NCBI GenBank assembly: GCA_015064735.1
Contig: SVRP01000003.1
Span: 142,248-206,247 of the forward strand
Source: Oscillospiraceae bacterium
Lineage (GTDB): Bacteria; Bacillota; Clostridia; Oscillospirales; CAG-272
Reading direction: 5' to 3'
DNA length: 64,000 bases
Shown piece by piece: positions 33,508-41,711 of this stretch. Numbering within the stretch: the first letter of the stretch is position 1; each line of letters begins with the position of its first letter. Both the position numbers and the translations under genes were made by a program. The notes beneath the pieces are model-generated. The model was not told the origin of the DNA and ran no database searches. It saw nothing but the letters and a program-made list of their open reading frames with translations.

Positions 33508-36500
33508 CTATTTTTCTTTTTCCTCTTGTATTTCTCTTTCTTCTTCCTTTTTTCTGCTGCCTTTTCTTCAAGATATCTTTGTTTTTCTTCTGCAATTGTC
33601 TGCTCTTCATGAAGAGCCGCTACGGTAAAATAGTTCTTATGGGGTATATTAGCAAGAGTTATGACCTCTGCCGCAACAAAAAGGATTGCACCGTAACAGA
33701 GCAAAATAAGCTGATAATTCGCAAAAACCAATCCGAGTGCCGCAAGAATTACCGTCATAACAAATCCCAATCCCATAGAGATATAGACAGCAATATTCAT
33801 GATTTTCTCGACTTTGCATAATCTGCTACACCATATCACCCCTTCTATCAGCTTGAATCTTGAGGATACGGCAAGTATTCCGTTATCAGAGCGAGGATTG
33901 GTTCTATCCTCGGCTTTAGTGTTTATATCTGCCGCGCTCTTATGAACTACGCTTATAGGCGCGCTTCCCTTTCTCCGCAATGCCGCAACAAATGCGGTAT
34001 TTATAGCAGGGTCATAGGTTTCTATAACGCAATGTCCGCCCTCAGCCGACAAACGCTCTATAAGCATATCAAATACCGGCTCGACCTCGTACTTTGCGCT
34101 AATCATTGCAGAAGCTCTGCCGTCAAGAGATACGTATATGCATGCGTTTTTCGATTTAGCCAGATTCTCCGACGCAGCGGGGAAAACAATACCGTATCTG
34201 CGCAAGAAGGAAGTCTCTCCGATTATAAGCACATGCTTTTTATCGACAAGCGCTTCGATTCCGTTTTTGGCGATTCTGCGCACTCTTATTCTTTTTGCAC
34301 GCATATCCTCGGGAAGGTTATCAAACGCACCTGCCATAGGTCCGCCTATACGGGCATAAAGTATCTGTAACGACGAGATTATGTCGCTTGTCTGTCTTTT
34401 ATCGTAAATCACAAGACCTACATTATTTGCAGCGCATCTCTTGAAAATATGCAGGTCATTAAAAACCATAACGTTTGCCTCGGCATATTTCCTTACCGTG
34501 CGTCTGCCTGTAAGGGCAATTCCTCTCTTATAAAGCCGCCTTGTAGCCGCAAGATACGGCAAGGTCATTCCCAAAAGTGCGCCTATCGGCAGGAGTACAA
34601 ACAGAGATGCCATCATAATCGATGCGGAATATCCGACCGACCTTCCCGCAATCATGAATATAAGCCCTACGATTACGCTCATTATGACCGCGCCAAACAC
34701 CACTCCGGAATAAGCCGTACTATCAAAGCTTCCGTTTTCAAACATTGCCTTTGAGAAGCCCCTGGGAGAGCTTGTGGAAGTAGGCACGTAAACGGTTTTA
34801 TCCTTGGAAAAGCCTCCGCTGTACATTTTATTTGCTATTGAATTCTTATGATTATCGGTAGAAAGACTGTACTTTGCCATATCGGTTATATAAGTGTCGT
34901 ATGCCTTTATTTTTCTTATCCTCGACACAAGCTCGGTAAGCCCTACGCAGGTAAGCACCACAGCACTGAGAAAATGGAACATGGGTGTAGTGTAGTTTTC
35001 ATATGCCTTACTCATAAGTATGACTATGTCATATGCCACGTTCATCAAAACCGTTACGACTGCCATTGAGTACATGTTCGGGTATGCCGTAACAAGTCTA
35101 TTTATGCCGTCGAGCATCGGCTTCCAAAGAATCACCGCACATATTATAACCAACTGGATTCCAAACAGAATGTATGCTCCGGGATAGTTGGTATAGTCGG
35201 CTATTCCCATAAATTTTACACCGATTGTAGGCAAAAAATCGTAAAAGAACAAAAGTACGGTCATCAGGAAACATCCCACACAACGGAATACACACGTAAG
35301 CATTTCTTTTTCATAGCGCTCGCGTTTTTCCTTTATTACGGCTTCGTCATTGCTGCTTACCGCAGTCTCTTTTTTTGTCTCTCCGTATGCCGAAAGGACC
35401 TCTCTCATAGCTTCCAACGGAATATTTTCAAGCTCATCCTCACATCCGAGCTTAGACATAAACTCCCTTGCGGCTCTCGTCTCTTCTATTTCGTCCTCTT
35501 TGACGGGAGTTGAAAAATCAGATATTATTGCGCTGACATCGGGCGTTTCTTCCTCGTTTTTAACTTGTTCGCTCTCTTCGTTTTCCGGCTCCTGGTCTGT
35601 TTTACCGTAATCCCTTATAAGCGACTTAAAGCTCATGTTCTTATTTTCGGTAAGCTCGCTGTCAGCTTTTTCGTCAGGCTCATCTGCAAGCTCTTCGTCC
35701 GCAAATTCCTCTTCGGCAAAATCTTGCCCCTGTACGTCATTATCCTGAATATCCGCAAGCAGCTCGAGCTCAGATTCTTCATCGGAAGGTTCCTCGGCAG
35801 GCTCCTCCTCTACCGCATCGGCAGGCTCTCCTTCGTAATCGTCAAGGCTGTCGGAATAGTCCTCGGTATCAACCTCAAAATGCTCGGACTCGTCGCTCTC
35901 ATCAAATACAGGCTCTGCAAATTTATCCTCGACCGTACGGACAGATGCTTCCGAATTTTCGGTATTCTCCGTGAAAATTTCGGTCTGCCTTTCTATTACG
36001 TCATCTTCGCTTTCATATTCGTCGAAGATAACGTCTTCATCAATTTCGGATTCTGAGGCAACGGTCTTCGCTTCGGTTTGTGTTTCCTCCAAATCGGTAT
36101 TCTCAGCGGTAATCCCTTCAGACGTAGGCTCCTCCGCAAATTCTTTCTCAATATCGGGCTCGTCATCATGCTCAAAGAAATCCGCATCATCAATCCCCCC
36201 GTCAACCTCTTCAACAAGCACTTCTTCGGGCTCGTCCTCGGCTGATTCCGTAATGAAATCTTCTGCCGCTTCCTCGGGTTCCTCTGCTATGGGAGCCTCT
36301 TTTGGCTCTTCTTCTGTTTCGGTAAATTCCTCAAGGAAATCACGGTCGAGATCGTAAGGACTTTTCTCCTCCGACTCTGATTCGCTATTTTCGGCCGAAA
36401 ATCTCTGCTTAAGGGTTTCATGGAGCTCGTCTGCCGACACCTGCTCCTGTTCGCTGTATGTATCAGGGTCTGCGCTGTTTTCCGAATTTGCGCTGTCAAC

Positions 36501-36551
36501 AGTCTCTCTGAGCAATCTTAAAATGTCGTCAATATTCTGTTCGTTACTCAT
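33504..36551 (-). CDS. P-type-ATPase-like membrane protein lacking the catalytic Asp, with long acidic N-terminus
   Basis: 1015 aa. Residues 1-410 are low-complexity and strongly acidic (Glu/Asp-rich), probably disordered. Then come TM segments (about 415-440, 455-477, 490-515, 525-545, 615-640, 642-668) and a soluble part. The order of motifs resembles heavy-metal P-type ATPases: TM with LPIGALLGMTLPYLA (like CPC/SPC helix), KRGIALTGRRTVRKYAEANVMVFNDLHIF (like GI..KG...LE.....v.FDKTGT), VLIIGETSFLRRYGI, VSLDGRASAMISAKYEVEP, TYDPAINTAFVAAL (like TGD...A..vA) and a final TM pair (917-970). But the phosphorylated Asp is replaced by Asn698 (FNDLHIF) and the GDGxND hinge is absent. The A-domain region is short. 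So it is probably not a pump. C-terminus is Lys-rich. It sits between rlmB and radical SAM genes. Confidence 0.65.
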   Translation of the reverse strand: MSNEQNIDDILRLLRETVDSANSENSADPDTYSEQEQVSADELHETLKQRFSAENSESESEEKSPYDLDRDFLEEFTETEEEPKEAPIAEEPEEAAEDFITESAEDEPEEVLVEEVDGGIDDADFFEHDDEPDIEKEFAEEPTSEGITAENTDLEETQTEAKTVASESEIDEDVIFDEYESEDDVIERQTEIFTENTENSEASVRTVEDKFAEPVFDESDESEHFEVDTEDYSDSLDDYEGEPADAVEEEPAEEPSDEESELELLADIQDNDVQGQDFAEEEFADEELADEPDEKADSELTENKNMSFKSLIRDYGKTDQEPENEESEQVKNEEETPDVSAIISDFSTPVKEDEIEETRAAREFMSKLGCEDELENIPLEAMREVLSAYGETKKETAVSSNDEAVIKEKRERYEKEMLTCVFRCVGCFLMTVLLFFYDFLPTIGVKFMGIADYTNYPGAYILFGIQLVIICAVILWKPMLDGINRLVTAYPNMYSMAVVTVLMNVAYDIVILMSKAYENYTTPMFHFLSAVVLTCVGLTELVSRIRKIKAYDTYITDMAKYSLSTDNHKNSIANKMYSGGFSKDKTVYVPTSTSSPRGFSKAMFENGSFDSTAYSGVVFGAVIMSVIVGLIFMIAGRSVGYSASIMMASLFVLLPIGALLGMTLPYLAATRRLYKRGIALTGRRTVRKYAEANVMVFNDLHIFKRCAANNVGLVIYDKRQTSDIISSLQILYARIGGPMAGAFDNLPEDMRAKRIRVRRIAKNGIEALVDKKHVLIIGETSFLRRYGIVFPAASENLAKSKNACIYVSLDGRASAMISAKYEVEPVFDMLIERLSAEGGHCVIETYDPAINTAFVAALRRKGSAPISVVHKSAADINTKAEDRTNPRSDNGILAVSSRFKLIEGVIWCSRLCKVEKIMNIAVYISMGLGFVMTVILAALGLVFANYQLILLCYGAILFVAAEVITLANIPHKNYFTVAALHEEQTIAEEKQRYLEEKAAEKRKKKEKYKRKKKNR

Positions 36552-36584
36552 ATACTGACCTCCGCTTAATTTCTTTTTTTGTGA

Positions 36585-37415
36585 TTATTTTGCTCTGTGC
36601 TGTCTGGATATTTCCGCCATAAGCACCGATGCCGCCGTTGACACATTGAAGGAATTCACCTTTCCGTACATAGGGATCGATACTATAAAATCGGATTTTT
36701 CTTTTATTATGTGGGATACTCCCTCGCCCTCGCTTCCCATTACAAGTGCGCAGGGACATTTGAAGTCGGTTTCGTAATAAGCGTTTCCGCCCGCCTCTGC
36801 GGTAAATATCCATATACCGAGCTTTTTCAGCTCCTCCACTGTTACCGCAAGATTGGTTACCTTTGCTATGGCAAGATGCTCTATTGCGCCGCAAGACGCC
36901 TTAGTTACCGCAGGCGTAAGACCTACGGCGCGTCTTTTGGGAATTATAAGTCCGTGAGCTCCGACTCCCTCGGCGCATCTTATGAGCGCTCCGAGATTGT
37001 GAGGGTCGGTTATACCGTCGGCAATTATTATAAAGGGGCGCTCCCCTCTCTGCTTAGCTATATCGAGAATATCCTCAACAGAGCAATATTCCTTTTCCGC
37101 CGCCATGGCTACAACACCCTGATGAACGGCAAAATCGGTCATTTTATCGAGCTTTGCTCTGTCGGTCTCAATTATAGGTATATGTCTCTCGATAGCTTCC
37201 GCAACAAGAACAACGATAGAGCCCTCTCGCTCTCCGCGCTGAACGTATATCTTATCTATTGCTCTGCCCGTCTTTAAAAGCTCTCTTACCGCATTTCTGC
37301 CTATTACCATCCCCTCGGACATTTCCTCGTTAGTTCTCTCGAAGGTTCGCTTTACGTCCTTCTGATTATTTCGGGGGCGGTCATAGCCCTTATAATTCTT
37401 CTTGTTTTTTTCCAT
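36585..37415 (-). CDS. rlmB: 23S rRNA 2'-O-methyltransferase RlmB (TrmH/SpoU family)
   Basis: 276 aa. SpoU fold: N-terminal substrate-binding domain VIGRNAVRELLKTGRAIDKIYVQRG, then motif 1 ADGITDPHNLGALIRCAEGVGAHGLIIPKRRAVGLT and C-terminal VMGSEGEGVSHIIKEKSDFIVSIPMYGKVNSFNVSTAASVLMAE (knotted SAM site; key residues NSFNVS). It methylates the 2'-OH of a guanosine in 23S rRNA. ATG 37415 is preferred over 37421 since the AGAGG lies a usable distance from it. It is the first gene of the minus-strand run at 27047-37415. Confidence 0.92.
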   Translation of the reverse strand: MEKNKKNYKGYDRPRNNQKDVKRTFERTNEEMSEGMVIGRNAVRELLKTGRAIDKIYVQRGEREGSIVVLVAEAIERHIPIIETDRAKLDKMTDFAVHQGVVAMAAEKEYCSVEDILDIAKQRGERPFIIIADGITDPHNLGALIRCAEGVGAHGLIIPKRRAVGLTPAVTKASCGAIEHLAIAKVTNLAVTVEELKKLGIWIFTAEAGGNAYYETDFKCPCALVMGSEGEGVSHIIKEKSDFIVSIPMYGKVNSFNVSTAASVLMAEISRQHRAK

Positions 37416-37452
37416 TTGCATCCTCTGATATAAAAATAAATATTCATATTAC

Positions 37453-37461
37453 ATTATATCA
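37453..37461 (-). promoter_or_regulatory. Extended -10 promoter element for the rlmB run
   Basis: The minus strand has TGATATAAT (TGnTATAAT form) about 35 bases upstream of rlmB. A -35 box is not clear, which fits an extended -10 promoter. Confidence 0.5.
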
Positions 37462-37570
37462 CACTTTTTTTGATTTGTATATAACTTATTGATATTTTCT
37501 TGATTTTTTACGTATTTTTACGGCGTTTTTTTCATATTCTTCCTTACATTATTTTTGGAGGGCTGACCGT

Positions 37571-38314
37571 ATGGCACACGTTAAGCAAAAAGGTAAAACA
37601 TTCCCTATCAGTCTTATTGCGTTTTTTCTGTTTTTTTCGCTTATAATCCTATCTTTTTCCTTTCTGGGGAGAAAATCCGAAGCATATTTTGCACAAGAGC
37701 AACAGGCAGTTTTTTCCGAATCTGCCCCACTCACTGTAATTATAGATGCAGGGCACGGCGGTGAGGACGGCGGAGCCGTTGGGATTGACGGCTCGGCAGA
37801 AAAGAATATCAATCTTGAAATTGCTATCTCCCTGGAGAATATCCTCTCATCCTGCGGGATTGACACCGTGCTTACGAGAAGCGAGGACGTTCTCCTTTAC
37901 GATAAAAGCTCCGACTACGAGGGACACAAAAAGCAGCAAGACCTTGAGACGAGGAAACGCATTGCCGAAAAATACGAAAATGCGATTTTTATAAGTATTC
38001 ATATGAATTCATTTTCGGACAGCAAATACAGGGGGCTTCAGGTCTACTATTCTCCGAACAACGACCTATCCTCTGCTCTTGCGGACAATATTCAGAGAAT
38101 TACAAGAGAAAACATCATGAGATACAACAACCGCAAAATAAAAAAGGCTGACAGCTCGATTTTTCTTCTTGACGAGCTCTCCTGCCCCGCGGTTCTTATA
38201 GAGTGCGGGTTCCTTTCAAACAGCGAGGACTGTGCTCTGCTTTCATCCCCCGAATACAGAAAAAGACTTTCACTATGTATTGCAATCGCCGTTATGGAAT
38301 TTATAACGGATTGA
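37571..38314 (+). CDS. cwlD: N-acetylmuramoyl-L-alanine amidase, CwlD type
   Basis: 247 aa. One N-terminal membrane segment (about 12-30) is followed by an amidase_3 zinc domain: IIDAGHGGEDGGAVG (His), then Glu in KNINLEIAI, ISIHMNSFSDSKYRG (His) and the catalytic Glu in VLIECGFLSNSED. CwlD of spore formers removes muramoyl peptides so muramic-delta-lactam can form in the spore cortex. Assignment to CwlD rather than another amidase is based on length and N-terminal anchor. GGAGGG lies 8 bases before ATG. It is divergent from rlmB. Confidence 0.88.
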   Translation: MAHVKQKGKTFPISLIAFFLFFSLIILSFSFLGRKSEAYFAQEQQAVFSESAPLTVIIDAGHGGEDGGAVGIDGSAEKNINLEIAISLENILSSCGIDTVLTRSEDVLLYDKSSDYEGHKKQQDLETRKRIAEKYENAIFISIHMNSFSDSKYRGLQVYYSPNNDLSSALADNIQRITRENIMRYNNRKIKKADSSIFLLDELSCPAVLIECGFLSNSEDCALLSSPEYRKRLSLCIAIAVMEFITD

Positions 38315-38324
38315 GCATTTGTAC

Positions 38325-38353
38325 TTGATTTTTTTCTTTTGGTAGTGTATAAT
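38325..38353 (+). promoter_or_regulatory. Promoter of radA
   Basis: TTGATT (38325-38330), a 17-base spacer and TATAAT (38348-38353), 36 bases upstream of radA. Confidence 0.75.
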
Positions 38354-38389
38354 ATTTTTATCTATTAAAATAGCTTCAGGAGTTTTGGA

Positions 38390-39778
38390 ATGAAAGGATT
38401 AAAAACCGTTTTTATATGCTCTGAATGTGAATACGTAAGCCCTAAATGGCTTGGAAAGTGCCCAAAATGCAACTCGTGGAATTCTTTTGTCGAGGACGTT
38501 ACGGAAAGCGAAACACATGGCGCGCAAAAGGCAAGACGGAGTGTGGCTTTTCATTCCGACGGAGGTGTCTCGACAAAATTTTCCGAGCTCTCTACCCCCG
38601 AATACATAAGAACTCTTACCGGACTTTCCGAGCTCGACCGAGTTCTCGGCGGCGGACTTGTAAGCGGCTCGGTGGTTTTGCTTTCGGGCGAGCCGGGCAT
38701 AGGAAAATCAACTCTGCTTCTCCAGATAAGCGATACTCTTTGCATGCACAAAACGGTTCTATACGTTTCCGGAGAGGAATCGGGGGGACAGATAAAGCTT
38801 CGCGCAGAGCGTCTTTCCATAAACGGAAGCAAGCTGTACCTGCTCACCGAAACAAACGTGGAAGCCATTCTTGAGGAAGCTAAACGCATCTCTCCCGACG
38901 TGATAATCGTTGACTCGGTACAGACTATGTACTCCGAGCACATAGCTTCTGCTCCGGGCAGTATTTCCAACGTAAAGGAGGTTACTCTGTCGTTTATTTC
39001 CAAGGCAAAATCCGAGGGAATATCGGTCTTTCTTGTGGGACACGTAAACAAGGAGGGCAGTATTGCCGGTCCTAAAGTCCTTGAGCACATGGTTGATGCG
39101 GTCCTCAACTTCGAGGGAGACAGGCGGCAGAGCTACAGAATTATCAGAGCTACCAAAAACAGATACGGCTCTACAAATGAAATCGGCGTTTTTGAAATGA
39201 CCGACAGGGGTCTGGTAGAAGTACCCAATCCCTCGGAAATGCTTCTTGCCGACAGACCTGCCGACACGTCGGGCAACTGCGCTGTTTGCACTATTGAGGG
39301 TACGCGTCCTCTGATCGCGGAAATTCAGGCTCTCGTTACTCCAACCGCCTTCCCTGCGCCGCGGCGAACGTCCAACGGCATAGATTACAACCGTGTTTAT
39401 CTTATTCTTGCTGTTCTTGAGAAGCGTCTCGGACTCAAGTTCTCCTCTAACGACGTATACATCAACGTAATCGGTGGAATGCGCATTGACGAGCCCGCAT
39501 CCGACTTGGGAATCGCTCTTGCGCTTATTTCTTCCCTTACAGACAGACCTATTCCCGACGATCTTATTGCCATTGGTGAGCTTGGTCTTTCGGGCGAGTG
39601 CCGAGGAGTTGCATGTATAGGTCAGCGTGTACGTGAGGCCGCGCGTCTCGGCTTTACTACTGCTCTTGTGCCACTGCACAACATATCGGAATGCGAGGAT
39701 ATAAGGGATATCCGGGTACTCGGAGCAAAAAACGTTTACGATATCATCAAGTATTTGAAGCCTAAAAAGGAAGATTAA
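38390..39778 (+). CDS. radA: DNA repair protein RadA
   Basis: 462 aa. A zinc finger with C10, C13, C24 and C27 (FICSECEYVSPKWLGKCPKCNSW) is followed by the RecA-like ATPase with Walker A GEPGIGKSTLL, the RadA-specific KNRYGS motif (RATKNRYGSTNEIG), and a Lon-like C-terminal domain (DVYINVIGGMRIDEPASDLGIALALIS). It is a branch-migration helicase for recombination intermediates. A single gene with its own promoter and terminator; the next operon (phage head cassette) starts 160 bases downstream. Confidence 0.96.
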   Translation: MKGLKTVFICSECEYVSPKWLGKCPKCNSWNSFVEDVTESETHGAQKARRSVAFHSDGGVSTKFSELSTPEYIRTLTGLSELDRVLGGGLVSGSVVLLSGEPGIGKSTLLLQISDTLCMHKTVLYVSGEESGGQIKLRAERLSINGSKLYLLTETNVEAILEEAKRISPDVIIVDSVQTMYSEHIASAPGSISNVKEVTLSFISKAKSEGISVFLVGHVNKEGSIAGPKVLEHMVDAVLNFEGDRRQSYRIIRATKNRYGSTNEIGVFEMTDRGLVEVPNPSEMLLADRPADTSGNCAVCTIEGTRPLIAEIQALVTPTAFPAPRRTSNGIDYNRVYLILAVLEKRLGLKFSSNDVYINVIGGMRIDEPASDLGIALALISSLTDRPIPDDLIAIGELGLSGECRGVACIGQRVREAARLGFTTALVPLHNISECEDIRDIRVLGAKNVYDIIKYLKPKKED

Positions 39779-39801
39779 AATTCAATAATTAAATGGGTAA
39801 A

Positions 39802-39846
39802 ACACCGATTTTGCTATTAAATCCGAAGCAAAATCGGTGTTTTTTT
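39802..39846 (+). terminator. Terminator after radA
   Basis: ACACCGATTTTGC (39802-39814) pairs exactly with GCAAAATCGGTGT (39828-39840) and is followed by a T run (39841-39846). It separates radA from the phage cassette. Confidence 0.9.
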
Positions 39847-39940
39847 ATTTTTTTGATACACAGTGAGACTCCATGCGACTCTATGACATTCTTCCGCAGA
39901 GTAAAATACAGGTGCACAGACGGAAAAGGAGGTAAAACGG

Positions 39941-40360
39941 ATGAAGCAAAAATGCGGTGTCAGTATTATCAAGGAGCACTGCCGCCGCAGAACCCTTAAT
40001 CGCATCCTGGAAAAATACATCAAAAGCTGCCGATACGATCCCGGCGACGACGGTGGCACTGCTACGAAGCAACCGTCAAAAAAGGGCTTTGTACGCTTTC
40101 CAAACATTGCCGGATTTTGCGGATTTTACCGTATAAGCATTGAGGATCTTGAGAATCTCGCATCTGAATTTCCCGAGGAGATCTCATACCTCTACGCAAT
40201 CTTTGAGGACGAAGCGCTCAATTCGGGACTTCCCCCTGCCGTGCTTTCTGCTTATCTGAAAAAGCGGTTGGGATACGAAAAGGACGATCTCTCAAGAGAC
40301 AGCTTCCAAGCCCCATTAAGCATCCGATTCGAGCACGATATTTATGACGACGGAAAATAA
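39941..40360 (+). CDS. Probable phage terminase small subunit
   Basis: 139 aa, first gene of the cassette. It has a basic N-terminus (SIIKEHCRRRTLNRILEKYIKS), then an alpha-helical segment (FCGFYRISIEDLENLASEFPEEISYLYAIFEDEALN) and SAYLKKRLGYEKDD, a pattern seen in small terminases that bind the packaging start site. Function is inferred mostly from position just before the large terminase, whose start it overlaps by 17 bases. A strong AAAGGAGG precedes the ATG. Codon use looks like the host's. There is no clear promoter in the 95 bases between the radA terminator and this gene. Confidence 0.65.
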   Translation: MKQKCGVSIIKEHCRRRTLNRILEKYIKSCRYDPGDDGGTATKQPSKKGFVRFPNIAGFCGFYRISIEDLENLASEFPEEISYLYAIFEDEALNSGLPPAVLSAYLKKRLGYEKDDLSRDSFQAPLSIRFEHDIYDDGK

Positions 40361-41669
40361 CCTGCGTATAAAAACCATTACGGGTATTCCAACCGAAAGG
40401 CAAAAGGAATTTTTCTCCTCCGAAGCAAAATACACAGCCTACGGGGGAGCAAGAGGCGGTGGAAAGTCTTGGGCTCTCAGAAGGAAACTTATTGCTATGT
40501 GTCTGCGCTACAAGGGGATCAGATGTCTTCTTGTAAGACGCAGTCTCGGAGAGCTGAAGGCAAATCACGTTCTTCCCTTTCTCAAGGAATACGGAGATAT
40601 AGTTACCTACTCCGCAACCGATATGTCCTTATCGGTGATAGGCGGAAGCCGAATCGATCTCGGTTACTGCGACTGCGAAAGAGACGTTCTCAGATATCAG
40701 GGCTTGGAGTATGACGTTATCGCCATTGACGAGGCAACACAGATGAGTGAATACATATTTTCTATTTTTAAGGCCTGTCTGCGTGGCGCAAACGATTTTC
40801 CCAAGCGCATATATCTTACCTGCAATCCCGGCGGAGTCGGACACTCCTGGGTAAAACGGCTCTTTATCGACCGAAAGTTTAGATTGGGTGAAGCTGCGGA
40901 GGACTACAAATTTATTCCCGCACTTGTTTACGATAACACCGCTCTTCTGTCAAAGGATCCCGATTACGTAAAAAATCTTGAATCTCTTCCTCCCCGCTTA
41001 AGAGACGCTTGGTTATACGGACGGTGGGATGTTTTTGAAGGACAGTTCTTCTCGGAATTCGATACGTCTGTTCACGTATGCTTGCCCTCATCTCTCCCCG
41101 AGGGTTTAAAGTATTTTGCAGCAATGGACTACGGATTCGATATGCTGGCTGTTCTGATTTTCGGAATTGACAACACGGGAAAAATATACGTAGTTGACGA
41201 GCTTTGCAGATCAGGGCTGACTCTCGGTGAAGCCGCCATCCATGTGGCAAGCTTATGCCACGGCCGAAGCATAGAATTTGTTTCATCCTCTCCCGATCTG
41301 TGGAACAGACGTCAGGATAGCGGCAGGAGCGGATTTGAGATAATGCAGTCCTGCGACGGAATGCCCCCGATGATCCCTGCTGATAACCGCCGCATACCGG
41401 GTTGGAGAATGGTCAAGGAATATCTTGCGCTTCACGACGGTTCGCCAAGGCTTGTTATTTCATCGGACTGTAAGGAGCTTATTAGATGTATTCCCGCCCT
41501 GCTTCACAACAAGGACCGACCCGAAGATGCGTCGGGAGAGCCTCACGACGTAACTCATGCGCCTGAGGCTCTCCGATACGGAATCATGAGCCGATGTCCG
41601 CCTCCGTCCTTCAACGAAAAAGCAGAGTTCCGCTTTCGCAAAAAATCATCATCAACGTTTTTTGATTAA
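40344..41669 (+). CDS. Phage terminase large subunit
   Basis: 441 aa. The motor that pumps DNA into the procapsid. ATPase: Walker A GGARGGGKS (34-42), Walker B DVIAIDE (124-130), coupling motif LTCNPGG (158-164). The RNase H-like nuclease has the three acidic residues D262 (AAMDYGFD), D318 (SSSPDLW) and D402 (EPHDVTHAPEALRYG). All catalytic residues are present, so the enzyme appears functional and selection is acting on it. It is closest in look to the P22/HK97-type TerL with nuclease domain. Start overlaps terS. Confidence 0.93.
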   Translation: MTTENNLRIKTITGIPTERQKEFFSSEAKYTAYGGARGGGKSWALRRKLIAMCLRYKGIRCLLVRRSLGELKANHVLPFLKEYGDIVTYSATDMSLSVIGGSRIDLGYCDCERDVLRYQGLEYDVIAIDEATQMSEYIFSIFKACLRGANDFPKRIYLTCNPGGVGHSWVKRLFIDRKFRLGEAAEDYKFIPALVYDNTALLSKDPDYVKNLESLPPRLRDAWLYGRWDVFEGQFFSEFDTSVHVCLPSSLPEGLKYFAAMDYGFDMLAVLIFGIDNTGKIYVVDELCRSGLTLGEAAIHVASLCHGRSIEFVSSSPDLWNRRQDSGRSGFEIMQSCDGMPPMIPADNRRIPGWRMVKEYLALHDGSPRLVISSDCKELIRCIPALLHNKDRPEDASGEPHDVTHAPEALRYGIMSRCPPPSFNEKAEFRFRKKSSSTFFD

Positions 41670-41711
41670 TATCGTCTGTGCGCACAAAAAACGAAAAGAA
41701 AGGTCAGCATA

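Noticed and set aside
35996..36499. Short basic minus-strand frames inside the acidic tail of the 1015-aa protein
   Set aside because: They are frame-shifted readings of GAR/GAN-rich acidic codons.
37571..38314. Lysis amidase of the downstream phage cassette
   Set aside because: It is a membrane-anchored CwlD-like host enzyme, separated from the cassette by radA and a terminator.
39847..39940. Phage attachment site or promoter at the left edge of the head cassette
   Set aside because: I saw only two imperfect GACTC(C/T)ATG words and no matching repeat after 46915; no convincing -35/-10 pair was found.
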